Assembly (NCBI GenBank): GCA_036924085.1
Contig: JAVGWX010000019.1
Coordinates: 20,870,293-20,934,292, forward strand
Origin: Ariolimax columbianus
Taxonomy: Eukaryota; Mollusca; Gastropoda; Stylommatophora; Arionidae
Reading direction: 5' to 3'
DNA length: 64,000 nt
Under the pieces are notes generated by a model that saw nothing but the letters and a program-made list of their open reading frames with translations, was not told where the DNA came from and searched no databases. Position 1 is the stretch's first letter. Every line of letters starts with the position of its first letter. Position numbers and translations under genes: made by a program. Positions 10,903-22,748 of the stretch are shown piece after piece.

Positions 10903-12356
10903 CTTTAGAGCGTCAGGTTATGAAGAGGTTTCTTGACCGCGCCCTAGTATGTGCTTGTGTCTTAGAGCGTCAGGTTATGAAGAGGTTTCTTGACCGCGCC
11001 CTAGTATGTGCTTGTGTCTTAGAGCGTCAGGTTATGAAGAGGTTTCTTGACCGCGCCCTAGTATGTGCTTGTGTCTTAGAGCGTCAGGTTATGAAGAGGT
11101 TTCTTGACCGCGCCCTAGTATGTGCTTGTGCCTTAGAGCGTCAGATTATGAAGAGGTTTCTTGATCGTGCCGTAGTATGTGCTTGTGTCTTAGAGCGTCA
11201 GGTTATGAAGAGGTTTCTTGATCGTGCCGTAGTATGAGCTTGTGTCTTAGAGCGTCATGTTATGAAGAGGTTTCTTGATCGTGCCGTAGTATGTGCTTGT
11301 GTCTTAGAGCGTCAGGTTATGAAGAGGTTTCTTGATCGTGCCGTAGTATGTGCTTGTGTCTTAGAGCGTCAGGTTATGAAGAGGTTTCTTGATCGTGCCG
11401 TAGTATGTGCTTGTGTCTTAGAGCGTCAGGTTATGAATAGGTTCCTTGATCGTGCCGTAGTATGTGCTTGTGTCTTAGAGCGTCAGGTTATGAAGAGGTT
11501 TCTTGATCGTGCCGTAGTATGTGCTTGTGTCCTAGAGCGTCATGTTATGAAGAGGTCTCTTGATCGTGCCGTAGTATGTGCTTGTGTCTTAGAGCGTCAG
11601 GTTATGAAGAGGTTTCTTGATCGTGCCGTAGTATGTGCTTGTGTCTTAGAGCGTCAGGTTATGAAGAGGTTTCTTGATCGTGCCGTAGTATGTGCTTGTG
11701 TCTTAGAGCGTCAGGTTATGAAGAGGTTTCTTGATCGTGCCGTAGTATGTGCTTGTGTCTTAGAGCGTCAGGTTATGAATAGGTTTCTTGATCGTGCCGT
11801 AGTATGTGCTTGTGTCTTAGATCGTCAGGTTATGAAGAGGTTTCTTGATCGTGCCGTAGTATGTGCTTGTGTCTTAGAGCGTCAGGTTATGAAGAGGTTT
11901 CTTGATCGTGCCGTAGTATGTGCTTGTGTCTTAGAGCGTCATGTTATGAAGAGGTCTCTTGATCGTGCCGTAGTATGTACTTGTGTCTTAGAGCGTCAGG
12001 TTATGAAGAGGTTTCTTGATCGTGCCGTAGTATGTGCTTGTATCTTAGAGCGTCAGGTTATGAATAGGTTTCTTGATCGTGCCGTAGTATGTGCTTGTGT
12101 CTTAGAGCGTCAGGTTATGAAGAGGTTTCTTGATCGTGCCGTAGTATGTGCTCGTGTCTTAGAGCGTCACGTTATGAAGAGGTTTCTTGATCGTACCGTA
12201 GTATGTGCTTGTGTCTTAGAGCGTCAGGTTATGAATATGTTTCTTGATCGTGCCGTAGTATGTGCTTGTGTCTTAGAGTGTCAGGTTATGAAGAGATTTC
12301 TTGATCGTGCCGTAGTATGTGCTTGTGTCTTAGAGCGTCAGGTTATGAAGAGGTTA
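10903..12356. repeat. 57-bp satellite array, about 25 copies
   Basis: The unit contains GAGCGTCAGGTTATGAAGAG and TTTCTTGATCGTGCCGTAGT. The first four copies share GACCGCGCCCTAGT and are essentially identical; the rest carry GATCGTGCCGTAGT. Variant units (GTTATGAATAGG; CATGTTATGAAGAGGTCTC) recur about 6-7 units apart, showing block duplications. At 57 bp (19 codons) the array stays open over 365 codons, but nothing suggests a real protein. Confidence 0.96.
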
Positions 12357-12850
12357 TGAATAACTCATCTGATTCTGTGAATAACTCGTTATCTGATTAT
12401 GTGAATAACTCGTTATCTGATTATGTGAATAAATTTAAGATTGTGATTATCTCGTTATCTGATATTATGAATACGTTGTTTTTTAATACTTTCAACAATT
12501 CGCTCTCTGATACTGTGAATATCTCGTTATTTGATTCTGTGAATAACTCGTTTTCTGGTCAGTTGAATAACTCGTCATTTGTTACTGTGAATGGCTATTT
12601 ATCTGATACTGTAAATGGCTATTTATCTGACACTGTGAATAACTCGTTCTCTGATACTGTGAATAACTTGGTATCTGACACTGTGAATAACTCGTTTTCT
12701 TATCAGTTCAGTAACTCGTTTTCGTATAAGATGAATAACTCGTTTTCTGAATCTGTGAATAACTCGTTTTATGATACTGTGAATAACTCGTTATCTGATA
12801 TTGTGAATAATTTGCTTTTTCATACTTTGAATAGTTTTCTGAAACTGTGA
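12353..12850. repeat. 24-bp minisatellite abutting the 57-bp array
   Basis: About 20 diverged copies of AACTCGTTATCTGATACTGT-GAAT. It begins exactly where the 57-bp array ends (GAGGTTATGAATAACTC), with the shared word GTTATGAAT at the junction. Confidence 0.92.
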
Positions 12851-12865
12851 ATAGCTCATTTTACT

Positions 12866-12960
12866 TGGAATGAGAAGAAGAAGAAGAAGATGATGAAGAA
12901 GGCGGTGGAGAATAAGAAGAAGAAGGAGGAGCCGGAGAATAAGAAGAAGAAGAAATACCT
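12866..12960. repeat. GAA/GGA-rich simple repeat
   Basis: Imperfect (GAAGAAGAA) and (GGAGAATAAGAA) polypurine tract. It may be an eroded LINE/SINE tail, since several elements here end in (GAA)n, but no element body is visible next to it. Confidence 0.85.
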
Positions 12961-13377
12961 CAGGTAATAAACTACGAGTAACAGTTTGAATCAATATAAT
13001 ATAACTTTCTGGTTGAGAAACCCGTTTACCCCTCTGCTCTGATAGCCAATAGACCTAGCATGAGAGACAGATTTGTCTGCGTATCACGCATGATACATTC
13101 TTGATCTTGTTACCTGTTGCGCAGATCTGTGTTGATATTTTTGGGTGCACGTGCGATGCACAGTTTTCCTTCTGACCAATTAAGAAGCAGGGAATGTTTA
13201 TTTTGTGGCTGGGAACAGGAGGTAGGTGCAGCGATAAAAGACCATACAGGTGATCAGTTGGGGGAAGTAGTCAGGGGTCAATCGGAGTACATCGCTGTTT
13301 ATGAGTAAACGATTTTCAGCGCTGATTAACAGTTTATTACTGGATGTAGACAATTTTGTATGACATCGACCGCATGA
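12961..13377. other. unassigned stretch
   Basis: No gene or known repeat seen between the polypurine tract and the 39-bp array. Confidence 0.45.
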
Positions 13378-14545
13378 TGTAGCCAAAAGGAGTATCGCTG
13401 GTTGAAAGTGCGTAAATGTAGCCAAAAGAAGTGTCGCTGGTTGAAAGTGCGTAAATGTAGCCAAAGGGAGTGTCGCTGGTTGAAAGTGCGTAAATGTAGC
13501 CAAAAGGAGTGTCGCTGGTTGAAAGTGCGTAAATGTAGCCAAAAGGAGTGTCGCTGGTTGAAAGTGCGTTAATGTAGCCAAAAGGAGTGTCGCTTGGTGA
13601 AAGTGCGTAAATGTAGCCAAAAGGAGTGTCGCTGGTTGAAAGTGCGTAAATGTAGCCAAAAGGAGTGTCGCTTGTTGAAAGTGCGTAAATGTAGCCAAAA
13701 GGAGTGTCGCTTGTTGAAAGTGCGTAAATGTAGCCAAAAGGAGTGTCGCTTGTTGAAAGTGCGTAAATGTAGCCAAAAGGAGTGTCGCTTGTTGAAAGTG
13801 CGTAAATGTAGCCAAAAGGAGTGTCGCTTATTGAAAGTGCGTAAATGTAGCCAAAAGGAGTGTCGCTGTTTGAAAGTGCGTAAATGAAGCCAAAATGAGT
13901 TTCACTGGTTGAAAGTGCGTAAATGTAGCCAAAAGGAGTGTCGCTGGTTGAAAGTGCGTAAATGTAGCCAAAAGGAGTGTCGCTGGTTGAAAGTGCGTAA
14001 ATGTAGCCAAAAGGAGTGTCGCTGGTTGAAAGTGTGTAAATGTAGCCAAAAGGAGTGTCTCTTGTTGAAAGTGCGTAAATGTAGCCAAAAGGAGTGTCGC
14101 TTGTTGAAAGGGCGTATATGTAGCCAAAAGGAGTGTCGCTTGTTGAAAGTGCGTAAATGTAGCCAAAAGGAGTGTCGCTTGTTGAAAGTGCGTAAATGTA
14201 GCCAAAAGGAGTGTCGCTGTTTGAAAGTGCGTAAATGTAGCCAAAAGGAGTGTCGCTGGTTGAAAGTGCGTAAATGTAGCCAAAAGTAGTGTCGCTGGTT
14301 GAAAGTACGTAAATGTAGCCAAAAGGAGTGTCGCTGGCTGAAAGTGCGTAAATGTAGCCAAAAGGAGTGTCGCTGGTTGAAAGTGCGTAAATGTAGCCAA
14401 AAGGAGTGTCGCTGGTTGAAAGTGCGTAAATGTAGCCAAAAGGAGTGTCGCTGGTTGAAAGTGTGTAAATGTAGCCAAAAGGAGTGTCGCTGGTTGAAAG
14501 TGCGTAAATGTAGCCAAAAGGAGTGCCGCTGGTTGAAAGTGCAAA
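13378..14545. repeat. 39-bp satellite array, about 30 copies
   Basis: The unit contains AGCCAAAAGGAGTGTCGCTG and GTTGAAAGTGCGTAAATGT. There are two subtypes, GCTGGTTG and GCTTGTTG, in blocks. It is open in frame on both strands because 39 is a multiple of 3 (KCSQKECRWLKVR on +, TFTHFQPATLLLA on -). Neither is a plausible protein. Confidence 0.96.
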
Positions 14546-15714
14546 AATGTATAAGTAATGCCGGAATAGAAACCGCCTGCAGTTGATGCTGACTTCCTGA
14601 GTAAGTTCTCAGCTTTTGATATGGGGGCCTCACATGTTTCCGTCCTTGTTGTCTCGTATTCCCTTACTGAAACCCAAGTGCCCATTTACAGCTCAGTATA
14701 CTTCAGCTTACCCTTTGATGTGATGGACATCTCTCTAATTGCTCTACCAGCTGGAATCGCTGTAATCGTGAAATTCGTATACCTTCACAAAAACCAAGAG
14801 CGGTTAACTATTAATTCAACAACAGCGACGGTTAAGTGCCTGATCGCAGAGAACTAGTTCTAATTTATCAATCATGACGTAATAGAGTCAATGCAATAAG
14901 TAAGTTCGTATTTTAATACCTTTTTCTTAGTCTTTTTATTTTGCTTCTGCTTTTTCTACTTCTTCTATTTCTTCCACTTTTATCCTTTCTTATATTTAGT
15001 ATTCCCCTAATTCTACCCTTCTTCGCTATCTAAATATTTCTTCTGTTTTATCATCGGGATAAATGAGTAACTTAACAACAAGTGTTTGAATGATTGAGTA
15101 GGGGAGTTTACTTCGGTTGAGTTTGTGTGATTCAGCAAGTAAGTATTTGAGTGTGTGCTAGAGAGTGTTGAATTTGCGTTCTTGGCAAGGTAAGAGTGGG
15201 TGCGCATTAAGGATTGACGTGTTCGGGGGTTGTGTGGGTAAGGAGTCAGAGAACGTGCATGTTTAAATCTAGTCTTCTCTTGTAAGGGTGTGAGAAGCAG
15301 ATAGGTAGAGCACTCGCTTCTTGTTGCAAAGGTGCGAGTTTGTTGTTGATGTTGTTGTTGTTGTTGTTGTTGGGAAATAGTTGGAAGATGGGAACATAGA
15401 ACATTTTTAAAAAAAAATACAGATCAAGAACGGTATGTGAAGTCTTACATGAGAAACTGTCGATGGGGATGAAGTGTAAGAGTTTGTTGAGTTAGATCTT
15501 AGCTTGTATAAGGTGACGTGACTAGTTCCTTTTTTGTCTCCTTGAACATCTTAAGCAGTGTTAGGTACCTATTTGCAGTTGGGGAGACTGGAGCTACGCT
15601 CGACTATATTATGTTCATGGTCAGTGTTGACGAGAGACACGAGAGCTTTAACACCAAGTGAGGCAATTGAGCGGCTGTGTTTTGTTAGAGAACAGACCTG
15701 AGTTAGTGGGTGAC
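14546..15714. other. unassigned stretch with (TTG)n and a SINE-Z fragment
   Basis: No gene. A (TTG)n microsatellite lies at about 15345-15372. About 15440-15600 (GGGGATGAAGTGTAAGAG, then GACTAGTTCC, then TTAGGTACCTATTTGCAG) matches, in reverse orientation, parts of the SINE-Z copies at 19290 and 27055. A short open frame at 14621-14857 encodes no recognised protein. Confidence 0.45.
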
Positions 15715-16880
15715 AGAGGTTAGGTGATATTAGTGAGAGATATATGGGTGGGTGAGTGAGGGAGCGAGTGACTGAGCGAGTGAATCAGTGAGTGAGGGAG
15801 AGCTATTGATAGGGATACGATCTGAGTGGCATATAGGTTTAGGTGATATATGTGGATGAGTGAGTGAACGAGTGACTAAACGAGTGAGTGAGTGAGTTGA
15901 TACGAAGAAAATCTGAGTGCCAGATAGGTTTAGGTGAGATTAGTGAGAAATATGTGGATGACTGAGCGAGTGAATGAGTGAGTGAGTTGATACGAAGAAA
16001 ATCTGAGTGGCAAAGAGGTGTAGGTGATATTAGTGAATTATATGTGAGTGAAATAGTGAGTGAGTTGATACGAAGAAAATATGAGTCGCAGAGAGGTTTA
16101 GGTGATATTAGTGAATGTTCTTTGAATGAGTGAGTAAGTTGATACGAAGAAAATATGAGTCGCAGAGAGGTGTAGGTGATATTAGTGAATTATATGTGAG
16201 TGAGTGAGTGAGTTAATATGAAGAAAATATGGGTGGCAGAGGGGTGTAGATGATATTAGTGGATGCTATGTGAGTGAATGAGTGAGTGAGTGAATTGATA
16301 TGAAGAAAATATGAGTGGCAGAGAAATTAAGGTGATATTAGTGAATGTTATGTGAGTGAGTAAGTGAGTTGATACGAAGAAAATCTGAGTGACAGAGGTT
16401 TAGCTGCTATTAGTGAAAGTTATGTAAGTGAGTGATATAGTGAGTTAATACGGATACAATCTTAGTTAGTTGGTGAGTGAAAGATTGATTTAATAATCAT
16501 ATTAGTCAGAGTTCGTTGAGTGAATAAGTGTGGGAGTGAGTGGAGAAGTGGGTGAGTTATTTGTTATGGAGCAAATCTGAGTTGGTGTGTGGGTGACACG
16601 GAGGTGTAGGTAATAATAGTGACAGTTTGTAGAGTGAGTGAATGAGTGGGTGCGTGAGTAAATAGATAGAGGTAGTGAGGAATTGAGGACGTAACGTCGA
16701 GTTAGTGTTTCTTTCAGATAATGAGTGAACGGGAGGGGGAAATTCGATACATTAGTGGGGGCCTAAATCGATGAATAAATAAGGGAGTGAATGAGTGGGT
16801 GTTGAGGGGGTACATGAATGAGTCAGTCAGTTAGTGAGTGGAGGAACAGGTGCGTGTTACCAAATTGTATGAATGAGTGA
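15715..16880. repeat. GAGT/TGAG-rich compound satellite, about 75-85 bp unit
   Basis: Repeated blocks of GTTGATACGAAGAAAATCTG, then GGTTTAGGTGATATTAGTGA, then (GAGT)n of variable number, about nine times to 16480. It continues as less regular GAGT-rich sequence. Variable (GAGT)n makes the unit length irregular. Confidence 0.85.
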
Positions 16881-17400
16881 ATCAGCGGATGAGCTGTGAG
16901 TGTGTTTGAATGAGTGTGTGAGTCAGTGTGTGAACTAGAGAGTGAGTATAGTACGTGTTTGTTTGAATGAGTGTGAGAGTCAGTGTGTGAACTAGAGAGT
17001 TAGTATAGTACGTGTTTGTTTGAATGAGTGTGAGAGTCAGTGGGTGAACTAGATAGTGATTATAGGACGTGTTTGTTTGAATGAGTGTGAGAGTCAGTGG
17101 GTGAACTAGATAGTGATTATAGGACGTGTTTGTTTGAATGAGTGTGAGAGTCAGTGTGTGAACTAGAGAGTTAGTATAGTACGTGTTTGTTTGAATGAGT
17201 GTGAGAGTCAGTGGGTGAACTAGATAGTGATTATAGGACGTGTTTGTTTGAATGAGTGTGAGAGTCAGTGTGTGAACTAGAAAGTGAGTGAATATAGTAC
17301 GTGCGTGTTTGGATAAGTGTGAGAGTCAGTGTGTGAACTAGAGAGAGAGTATAGTTCGTGTTTGTTTGAATGAGTGAGAGTCAGCTAGCGAGCGAGCGAG
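16881..17400. repeat. 57-bp minisatellite
   Basis: About nine copies of a 57-bp unit with GTTTGTTTGAATGAGTGTGA and GAACTAGATAGTGATTATAG. Two alternating subtypes (AGAGAGTGAGTATAGTACGT and AGATAGTGATTATAGGACGT) suggest block duplication. Unrelated in sequence to the 57-bp array at 10903. Confidence 0.9.
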
Positions 17401-17944
17401 TGAATGAGCGGGCGAGTACTTGTTTGTTTTAATAAGTCTGACATTCAGTCATCTAGCGAATGAGTGAGAGAGTCAGTCAATTTATGACTGACTGAACAAG
17501 TCCGAATTTTCCGGGATAAACGTGAGTGTCACTCATCGAGTGAATGACTGAGTGAACGAGCGCGTGTTTGATTGAATGAATGTGTAATCTTTTTTACCAG
17601 AGGATCTATTCGCACTACGTCATGATTCGTGCGTCGTAGAATTATCTTCTGTTCGCGGATGTAGCTTATGAAGAACATTGATTATCATCCTGCATGTTTT
17701 TGTCATGCTGTTACTTCAAATATCTTCCATCCATCTATTCCTTCGTATCCTCTAATCTCCAAGCGAATCTGGATTTTGGCTCGACAATATATGAAAGGTA
17801 ATGTCGCTGGAAACCAAATGTTTTTCTTTCTCACCTCTCATATCGCTCTTCCCCCCCCCCCCCCCGCTCCCCCCAATACTGATGAAAATGATGGTAATTC
17901 ACCTGGTTAGTCTCCATTTCACGTTGGGTTTAACTTCGCCTGAT

Positions 17945-18325
17945 TCTTCTTTTTCTTCTTCTTCTTCGTTCGTTCGTTCTCAAACTCCCTTTACCAATTC
18001 CTAAAAACGGCTTTGCAAGAAGCAGGATGTAGCCCGAAGAACGGAATGCGTTGTGTTGTAGTTTACAGTTTGACTGCGATATTTGCACCATTCGGTCCGA
18101 TACATCCTACTTCAGCATTTCAATTGTGAGTACCGGGTTAGCCTCCCGTTTCTCCCCACCCCCCCCCCTCTTCGATCCCTTCTCCTTAGCCAGTCTGCTC
18201 TGTTGCTGTATGGTATGCGGGATCACCGCGTCGAGGTGTAGAAGGGCCTTAAAAGCTCTGGGTCGCCGACGCTGACGCAAGCAGTCAGATATGGGTCGTT
18301 GACCGCTGTAGCTCTTGCGCTGCTC
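17945..18325 (-). mobile_element. family X retroposon, copy X1
   Basis: On the - strand it runs from GCTGAGCAGCGCAAGAG to a 3' end GAGAACGAACGAACGAAGAA with a (GAA)n tail. It shares with other X copies GACCCATA, CTTCTACACCTC, AAGGAGAAGGGATCGAAGAG, ACTACAACACAACGC and the 3' (GAA)n tail. No coding capacity. It pairs head-to-head with X2 at 18886. Confidence 0.8.
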
Positions 18326-18394
18326 AGCGTCTTTATCCATCCAACCACATTCAATACCAGGATCCCATGTTATATTTTCGCTCTGTGCCTAAAG

Positions 18395-18800
18395 ATGTAT
18401 CCATGTTTTGGGTAGGTGTCTGTAGATGTGTTTGGGTCGGTGTCTGTAGATGTATCCAAGTTTTGGATCGGTGTCTGTAGATGTGTTTGGGTCGGTATCT
18501 GTAGATGTATCCATGTTTTGGGTAGGTGTCTGTAGATGTGTTTGGGTCGGTGTCTGTAGATGTATCCAAGTTTTGGGTCGAAGCCTGTAGATGCGTGTGT
18601 GTATCTGCTTGAAGTGCGAACGTATTGGCCAGTGGATGCGCGCGCGCGCCCGCGTGTGTGTGTAGATCTGTTTATAACGTGGACGCATTAACTAGTGGAT
18701 ACGTGTGTGTGGGTGTGTGGATGTGTGTGTGTCTGGATCTGTTTATATCGTATCGTGGGCGCATTAACTAGTGGATACGTGTGTGTACAATGTATTTGTT
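18395..18800. repeat. 55-bp minisatellite and GT-rich repeat
   Basis: About 3.5 copies of a 55-bp unit containing GTAGATGTATCCATGTTTTG and GGTGTCTGTAGATGTGTTTG (two similar half-units), followed to 18800 by GT-rich sequence with a repeated GCATTAACTAGTGGATACGT. It lies between the inverted copies X1 and X2. Confidence 0.85.
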
Positions 18801-18885
18801 TGTAATGTACTATCGCAGACTTGTACGACCCTCTCGTAACTCGTGGCGACCTCAAATGTGATTTAGACCCTTTGGCTGGGACAAC

Positions 18886-19243
18886 GATGCTGAGCAGCAA
18901 ATGAGCTGCAGTGGTCAGCGACCCATAGCTGACTGCTAGAGTCAGGGCCTGCGTACCAGAGCTGCCAAGACCCTTCTACACCTCCACGCGCTGATCCTGG
19001 ATAACAGGCTGCAGCAGGGCAGACTGGCTAAGGAGAAGGGATCGAAGAGGGAATGCTAACCCGGGTACTCAAAAAATGCTTGCTGAAGTCGGATGTGTCG
19101 GACCGAAAGGTACAAATATCGCAGTCAAACTGTAAACTACGACACAACGCATTCCGTTCTCTGGACTACATTCTGCTACTTAAACCCTTTCAGGGTTTGG
19201 TAGCGGGAGATTGAGAATGAACGCAGAAGAAGAAGAAGAAGAC
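18886..19243 (+). mobile_element. family X retroposon, copy X2 (near full length)
   Basis: Starts GATGCTGAGCAGC, contains GGTCAGCGACCCATAGCTGA, CCAAGACCCTTCTACACCTC, GGAGAAGGGATCGAAGAGGG, CTGAAGTCGGATGTGTCGGA and TTTGGTAGCGGGAGATTGAG, and ends in GAACGC(AGA)n, that is a (GAA)n tail of about six repeats. Length about 355 bp, matching the insertion defined by target-site duplication at 48213. No protein is encoded. Confidence 0.85.
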
Positions 19244-19289
19244 CCTTGCTGTTTTCTTTAATAATTTTTACCTGTTATAAGTTGAGCGC

Positions 19290-19565
19290 GCAGCGTAGTC
19301 TACCGTGAGCTGGCTTGCTAAGACTGAGATTACACCGTGCCAGGGTTCGAAACCACGTAGGGACAGAACAAAATCTAGGTGTGGTTCGTTCCTGGTCCAA
19401 CCTCTCCTTCAGTCGACCCATCTGTAAATGGGTACCTGACATGAATTGGGATAAACAGCAAGGAAGGGAACTGGCCATCACACCTCACATAGCCTGCGGC
19501 TTAGTCCATGAAGATGTTATCTTCATCCCCGACGGCACATGTTGGTAAGGGACCCACCTTTTAGC
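19290..19565 (+). mobile_element. tRNA-like SINE (family Z)
   Basis: CCAGGGTTCGAAACCAC resembles a pol III B box. The body has GACCCATCTGTAAATGGGTA and AAGGAAGGGAACTGG, and the 3' part CATCCCCGACGGCAC. Related segments lie at 775-885 (+), 15440-15600 (-) and 27055-27275 (-). The A box is weak. Dispersal plus the B box support a SINE. Confidence 0.6.
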
Positions 19566-19974
19566 CTCGCTCCGCCCTCGTCCCATCCTCTTGCAGTATT
19601 CCTAGTCCCACTTGTTAGACAGCACACCCACTGTTGTAGAAACACGTGGTAGCTTTAGAAACAACGCGAGATTTACCTTCATGTTGTTCGACTTGGCGTT
19701 CACGTCTGCTGGTAATGTTACACGTGTTTTATTAATGTCCTAGCTACTGCCCATATGTGATAATAACTTTATTTATTATTGTTCGAATTGTGATATTTTG
19801 ATAATTCAGCTTGGTGTCCGTGTTCTTGTTGCTATAGTAATTGGGATTTCCACACCAATCGGGTTTATATTATATTATCATTGCTAGTGCGACCTTTTTA
19901 ATGTTGCTGTTTGTGTTGTGTTGTGTTGCAGTTGTATTTTAGATAAGTAGTTTATTGTTCAACCTTCATATTTT
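19566..19974. other. unassigned AT-rich stretch
   Basis: No gene or known repeat. It merges into the following AT-rich array. Confidence 0.4.
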
Positions 19975-21085
19975 AGATTATGTTTAATTCTTCTACCGTC
20001 ATATTTTGGAAAAGTATTTTGTTGTTCTACCCTCATGTTTTAGATATGTATTTTATTGTTCTACAGTAATATTTTAGATATGTATTTAATTGTTCTGCCT
20101 GTCATATTTTAGATAATTATTGTATTGTTCTAACGTCATATTTTAGATAATTATTTTATTGTTCTATCATCATATTTTAGATATGAATTGTATTTTTCAT
20201 TCACTCACCCAGTGTCACTGCCAGAAGTCAGGGCACACGTCCAAAATAAATAATAAACAACAGTGAATAAAGAAAACAAACAGCAAATACCCACAGGACC
20301 TAATCAATAGACTGAATAGGAAACAGTATACCACAATTTTCTGCATCAGAACAAGTCATTGCAGACTAAATGCACACATTCATAAAATGAAAGCAGCACA
20401 GACTGTACAATGCACATGTCAGAGAGGACCCCAGATTCCAGAACACATCCTGCAAACATGTCCACTTCACAAAGTCTCCCGCGAGTAGACCTGGCCCGAG
20501 GAGAGAAACATAAAAGATAAACTGTGGGGAACCATTGAGGACCTGCGACTGACGTGTCACTTCATGGAGTCAGCCAATTTGGTGGCATAAAACGAGCAAA
20601 CGAAACCTAACGCAAAGAAGTATTGTATTGTTCTACCCTCATGGTTTAGCTATTTATGTAATTGTTCTAGTCTCATATTGTAAATACGTATTGTTCTACC
20701 CTCATATTTTAGATATATCTAATTGTTATAATCTCATATTTTATATATGTTTAATTGTTCTAGAATTATATTTTAGATATGTGTTTAATTGTTCGTCTCA
20801 TATTTTAGAAATGTTAAATTGTTCTACCCTCATATTTTAGATATATCTAATTATTCTAGGCTAATATTTTAGATATGTATTTTATTGTTCTACTCGCATA
20901 TTTCAGATATGTATGTAATTGCTCTACCCCCATATTTTAGATGTACATCTAGTTGTTCTACCCTAATATTTTAGATATGTATCTAATTGTTCTAGGCCAT
21001 ATTTTTATATGTTATTGTTCTACCCGCATATTTTAGATAATTATTCTAATGTTCTGTAATCCTATTTTAGACAATTATTGTTTTG
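19975..21085. repeat. AT-rich minisatellite, about 30-36 bp unit, split by a LINE
   Basis: About 20 diverged copies of a unit containing ATTGTTCTACCCTCATATTT and TAGATATGTATT. The array is interrupted at 20195-20621 by a LINE fragment. Confidence 0.9.
20195..20621 (+). pseudogene. RNase H-type LINE C-terminal fragment inserted in the AT-rich array
   Basis: The + translation contains FCIRTSHCRLNAHIHKMK, AQTVQCTCQRGPQIPEHI and LQTCPL. This is the C-terminal cysteine knuckle of RNase H-bearing LINEs: (L)-R-T-G-H-x-x-L-x-x-H, then C-x-C-x(8)-E-x-(T)-x-x-H-x-L-x-x-C. Stop codons and one frame change make it dead. The flanking array contributes ATTGTATT on both sides (20187-20194 and 20622-20629), a possible 8-bp target-site duplication, though the word also belongs to the array unit. 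The 3' end is AAAGAAG, a short relative of (GAA)n. Confidence 0.7.
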
Positions 21086-21254
21086 CTCCCACATTGTTTG
21101 TCATTCTACTATGCCACATCCTTGTTTCCAATGGGGCCAAAGCTAATGTCAGATGGAGGTCTTGATTGTTATTTTATTTTACATAAATTTATAAAAACTA
21201 ATCATATTTTTATCTTCGTTACTCACCCTGGAATGGACATTTCGTTACATCGTG

Positions 21255-21880
21255 TCGTAGTTTTAAATATCTTGGGTCGACTGTCAGTGATGAAGGATCT
21301 AAATGTGAGGTGTTGGCCTTAATAGCACAGACAATAGCGGCGCTTGCACGGCTTAACAAAATCTGGCAAGATAAACGGTTAGCACTATGCACGAAAATCA
21401 GATTAATGCGTAAACTAGTCCTGTCAATATTCCTCTATGCTTGTGAGACATGGACACTTACAGCTGACCTTCAGCGAATCATACAGGCCTTGGAGATGAA
21501 ATGTTTCCGAAGACTTTTAAATGCCACGCACGAAAATCGAGCTACAAATGAGGAAATACGAGACAGAATTACAACAGCAATAGGGCCTTTTGAAGACCTC
21601 TTGGCAACTGTCAAAACAAAAAGAAACTCGCTTGGTACGGTCACATATCGAGATCAAATTGTCTTGTAAATACGATCCTCCACCGAAAGGGGCAAGGCAG
21701 ACGACGAAGAGGCCGTCCCAAAAAGAGGTGGGAGGACAACATAAAAGAATGGATCAATCTCCGACCAGAAGAGGCACAGACAGTGACCGCTGACAGAGAA
21801 GGATGGCGTGGGATTGTGAGGATGTCTTCATGTGTGCCCCAACGACCTCACCGGTTACACGATGGCCTGACCTGACCTGT
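21255..21880 (+). pseudogene. LINE B reverse-transcriptase C-terminal copy 1 (frameshifted)
   Basis: Reads FKYLGSTVSDEGSKCEVLAL, then IAQTIAALARLNKIWQDKR, LVLSIFLYACETWTLTADLQ and IGPFEDLLATVK from 21268 to about 21615. A frameshift follows and the GRRRRGRPKKRWEDNIKEW-like segment continues in another frame to about 21800. It is closely related to LINE B copy 2 at 28149-28848 (same order: F-K-Y-L-G-S, C-E-T-W, I-G-P-F-E-D-L, G-R-P-x-K-R-W, C-V-P-Q-R-P). It ends in (TGACC)n. The RT catalytic YxDD block and endonuclease are absent, so it is a 5'-truncated dead copy. Confidence 0.85.
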
Positions 21881-22748
21881 CGTAGTTTGCATCGATGCTG
21901 CTACGTCGGCGTCTCGACACATTCGGTTTCATCACTGCCCATGGGTTGCATTTCCCTCGTCGGCTCCTAGTCTCTCGGCTAGGCTGTACTAACAGCGATG
22001 GGTCGCTGGTAATACAATTGATGATTACGATATTTGCTGTCTCAGAAACAGTTTGTATCTTTTAGCGCGTTCAATTGTTTAGTTCCATCACTGTTTATAC
22101 GTGTGCTGTTTTATTAGTCATATCGTTGATGAAGACCTTTACACATCAAATGAGGGGCGGCTGTTTTGGTTTAATGCAACGAGAAACAAAAAAGCCTTTT
22201 GTATTTTAATTTTACACGTGTTCGTATGATCACTCTTCACACAATTTACCTTAGCAACCATTCTTTACACTTGGTTGCCGTGTCTCTACAGAACAGTTCC
22301 ATTCTGGCTAAAAATGCGAAATAATTATAATCACACACTTGTAAGGCGAACTTCACCAAGGAACATAACTCTAATAATGTGTGTTTCACTTGCTATATTT
22401 AAAACATCGAAATTCTGGCAAGACGAAACAGAAACGTAGAAGTAACGCCCTCTTGTGTAAATACTACTGCGCACTTCCCTCGCAATTGTTGTTAGTTTTG
22501 CTATCTGTGAAAGCAGTTGTTTTTCTAAATTAAAATTGATCAAGAATTACTTAAGATCAACTATGAATTCCTTGCCGTTAAGGAATCTAGCCGTAATGTT
22601 TATATAACAGAAACTGACAGACGAAATAGACTTCAACAATATGATGAACAATTCTGTTAACTGAAAAGCAATAAAATAGCTTTGAAGAATGTTTAAATTA
22701 AACTTTTCACTACAGAAATAAACCTGGTATTTATTGGTCCAGATTATT
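21881..22748. other. unassigned stretch
   Basis: No gene, RNA or repeat was recognised. AT-rich unique-looking sequence. Confidence 0.45.

Noticed and set aside
11262..12359. A 365-codon open frame of 19-residue repeats as a secreted or repeat protein
   Set aside because: It is a 57-bp satellite; 57 is divisible by 3, so the frame stays open by arithmetic. No start context, no splice structure, no non-repeat domain, and variants do not favour synonymous change.
13828..14685. Long open frames on both strands of the 39-bp array (285 and 243 codons on -, 126 on +)
   Set aside because: Open on both strands and in several frames simultaneously, as expected of a tandem unit lacking stops, not of a gene.
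14621..14857. A small membrane-protein-like frame (hydrophobic stretch SLIALPAGIAVIVKFVYL)
   Set aside because: No similarity recognised, no splice or promoter context; a chance frame cannot be excluded.
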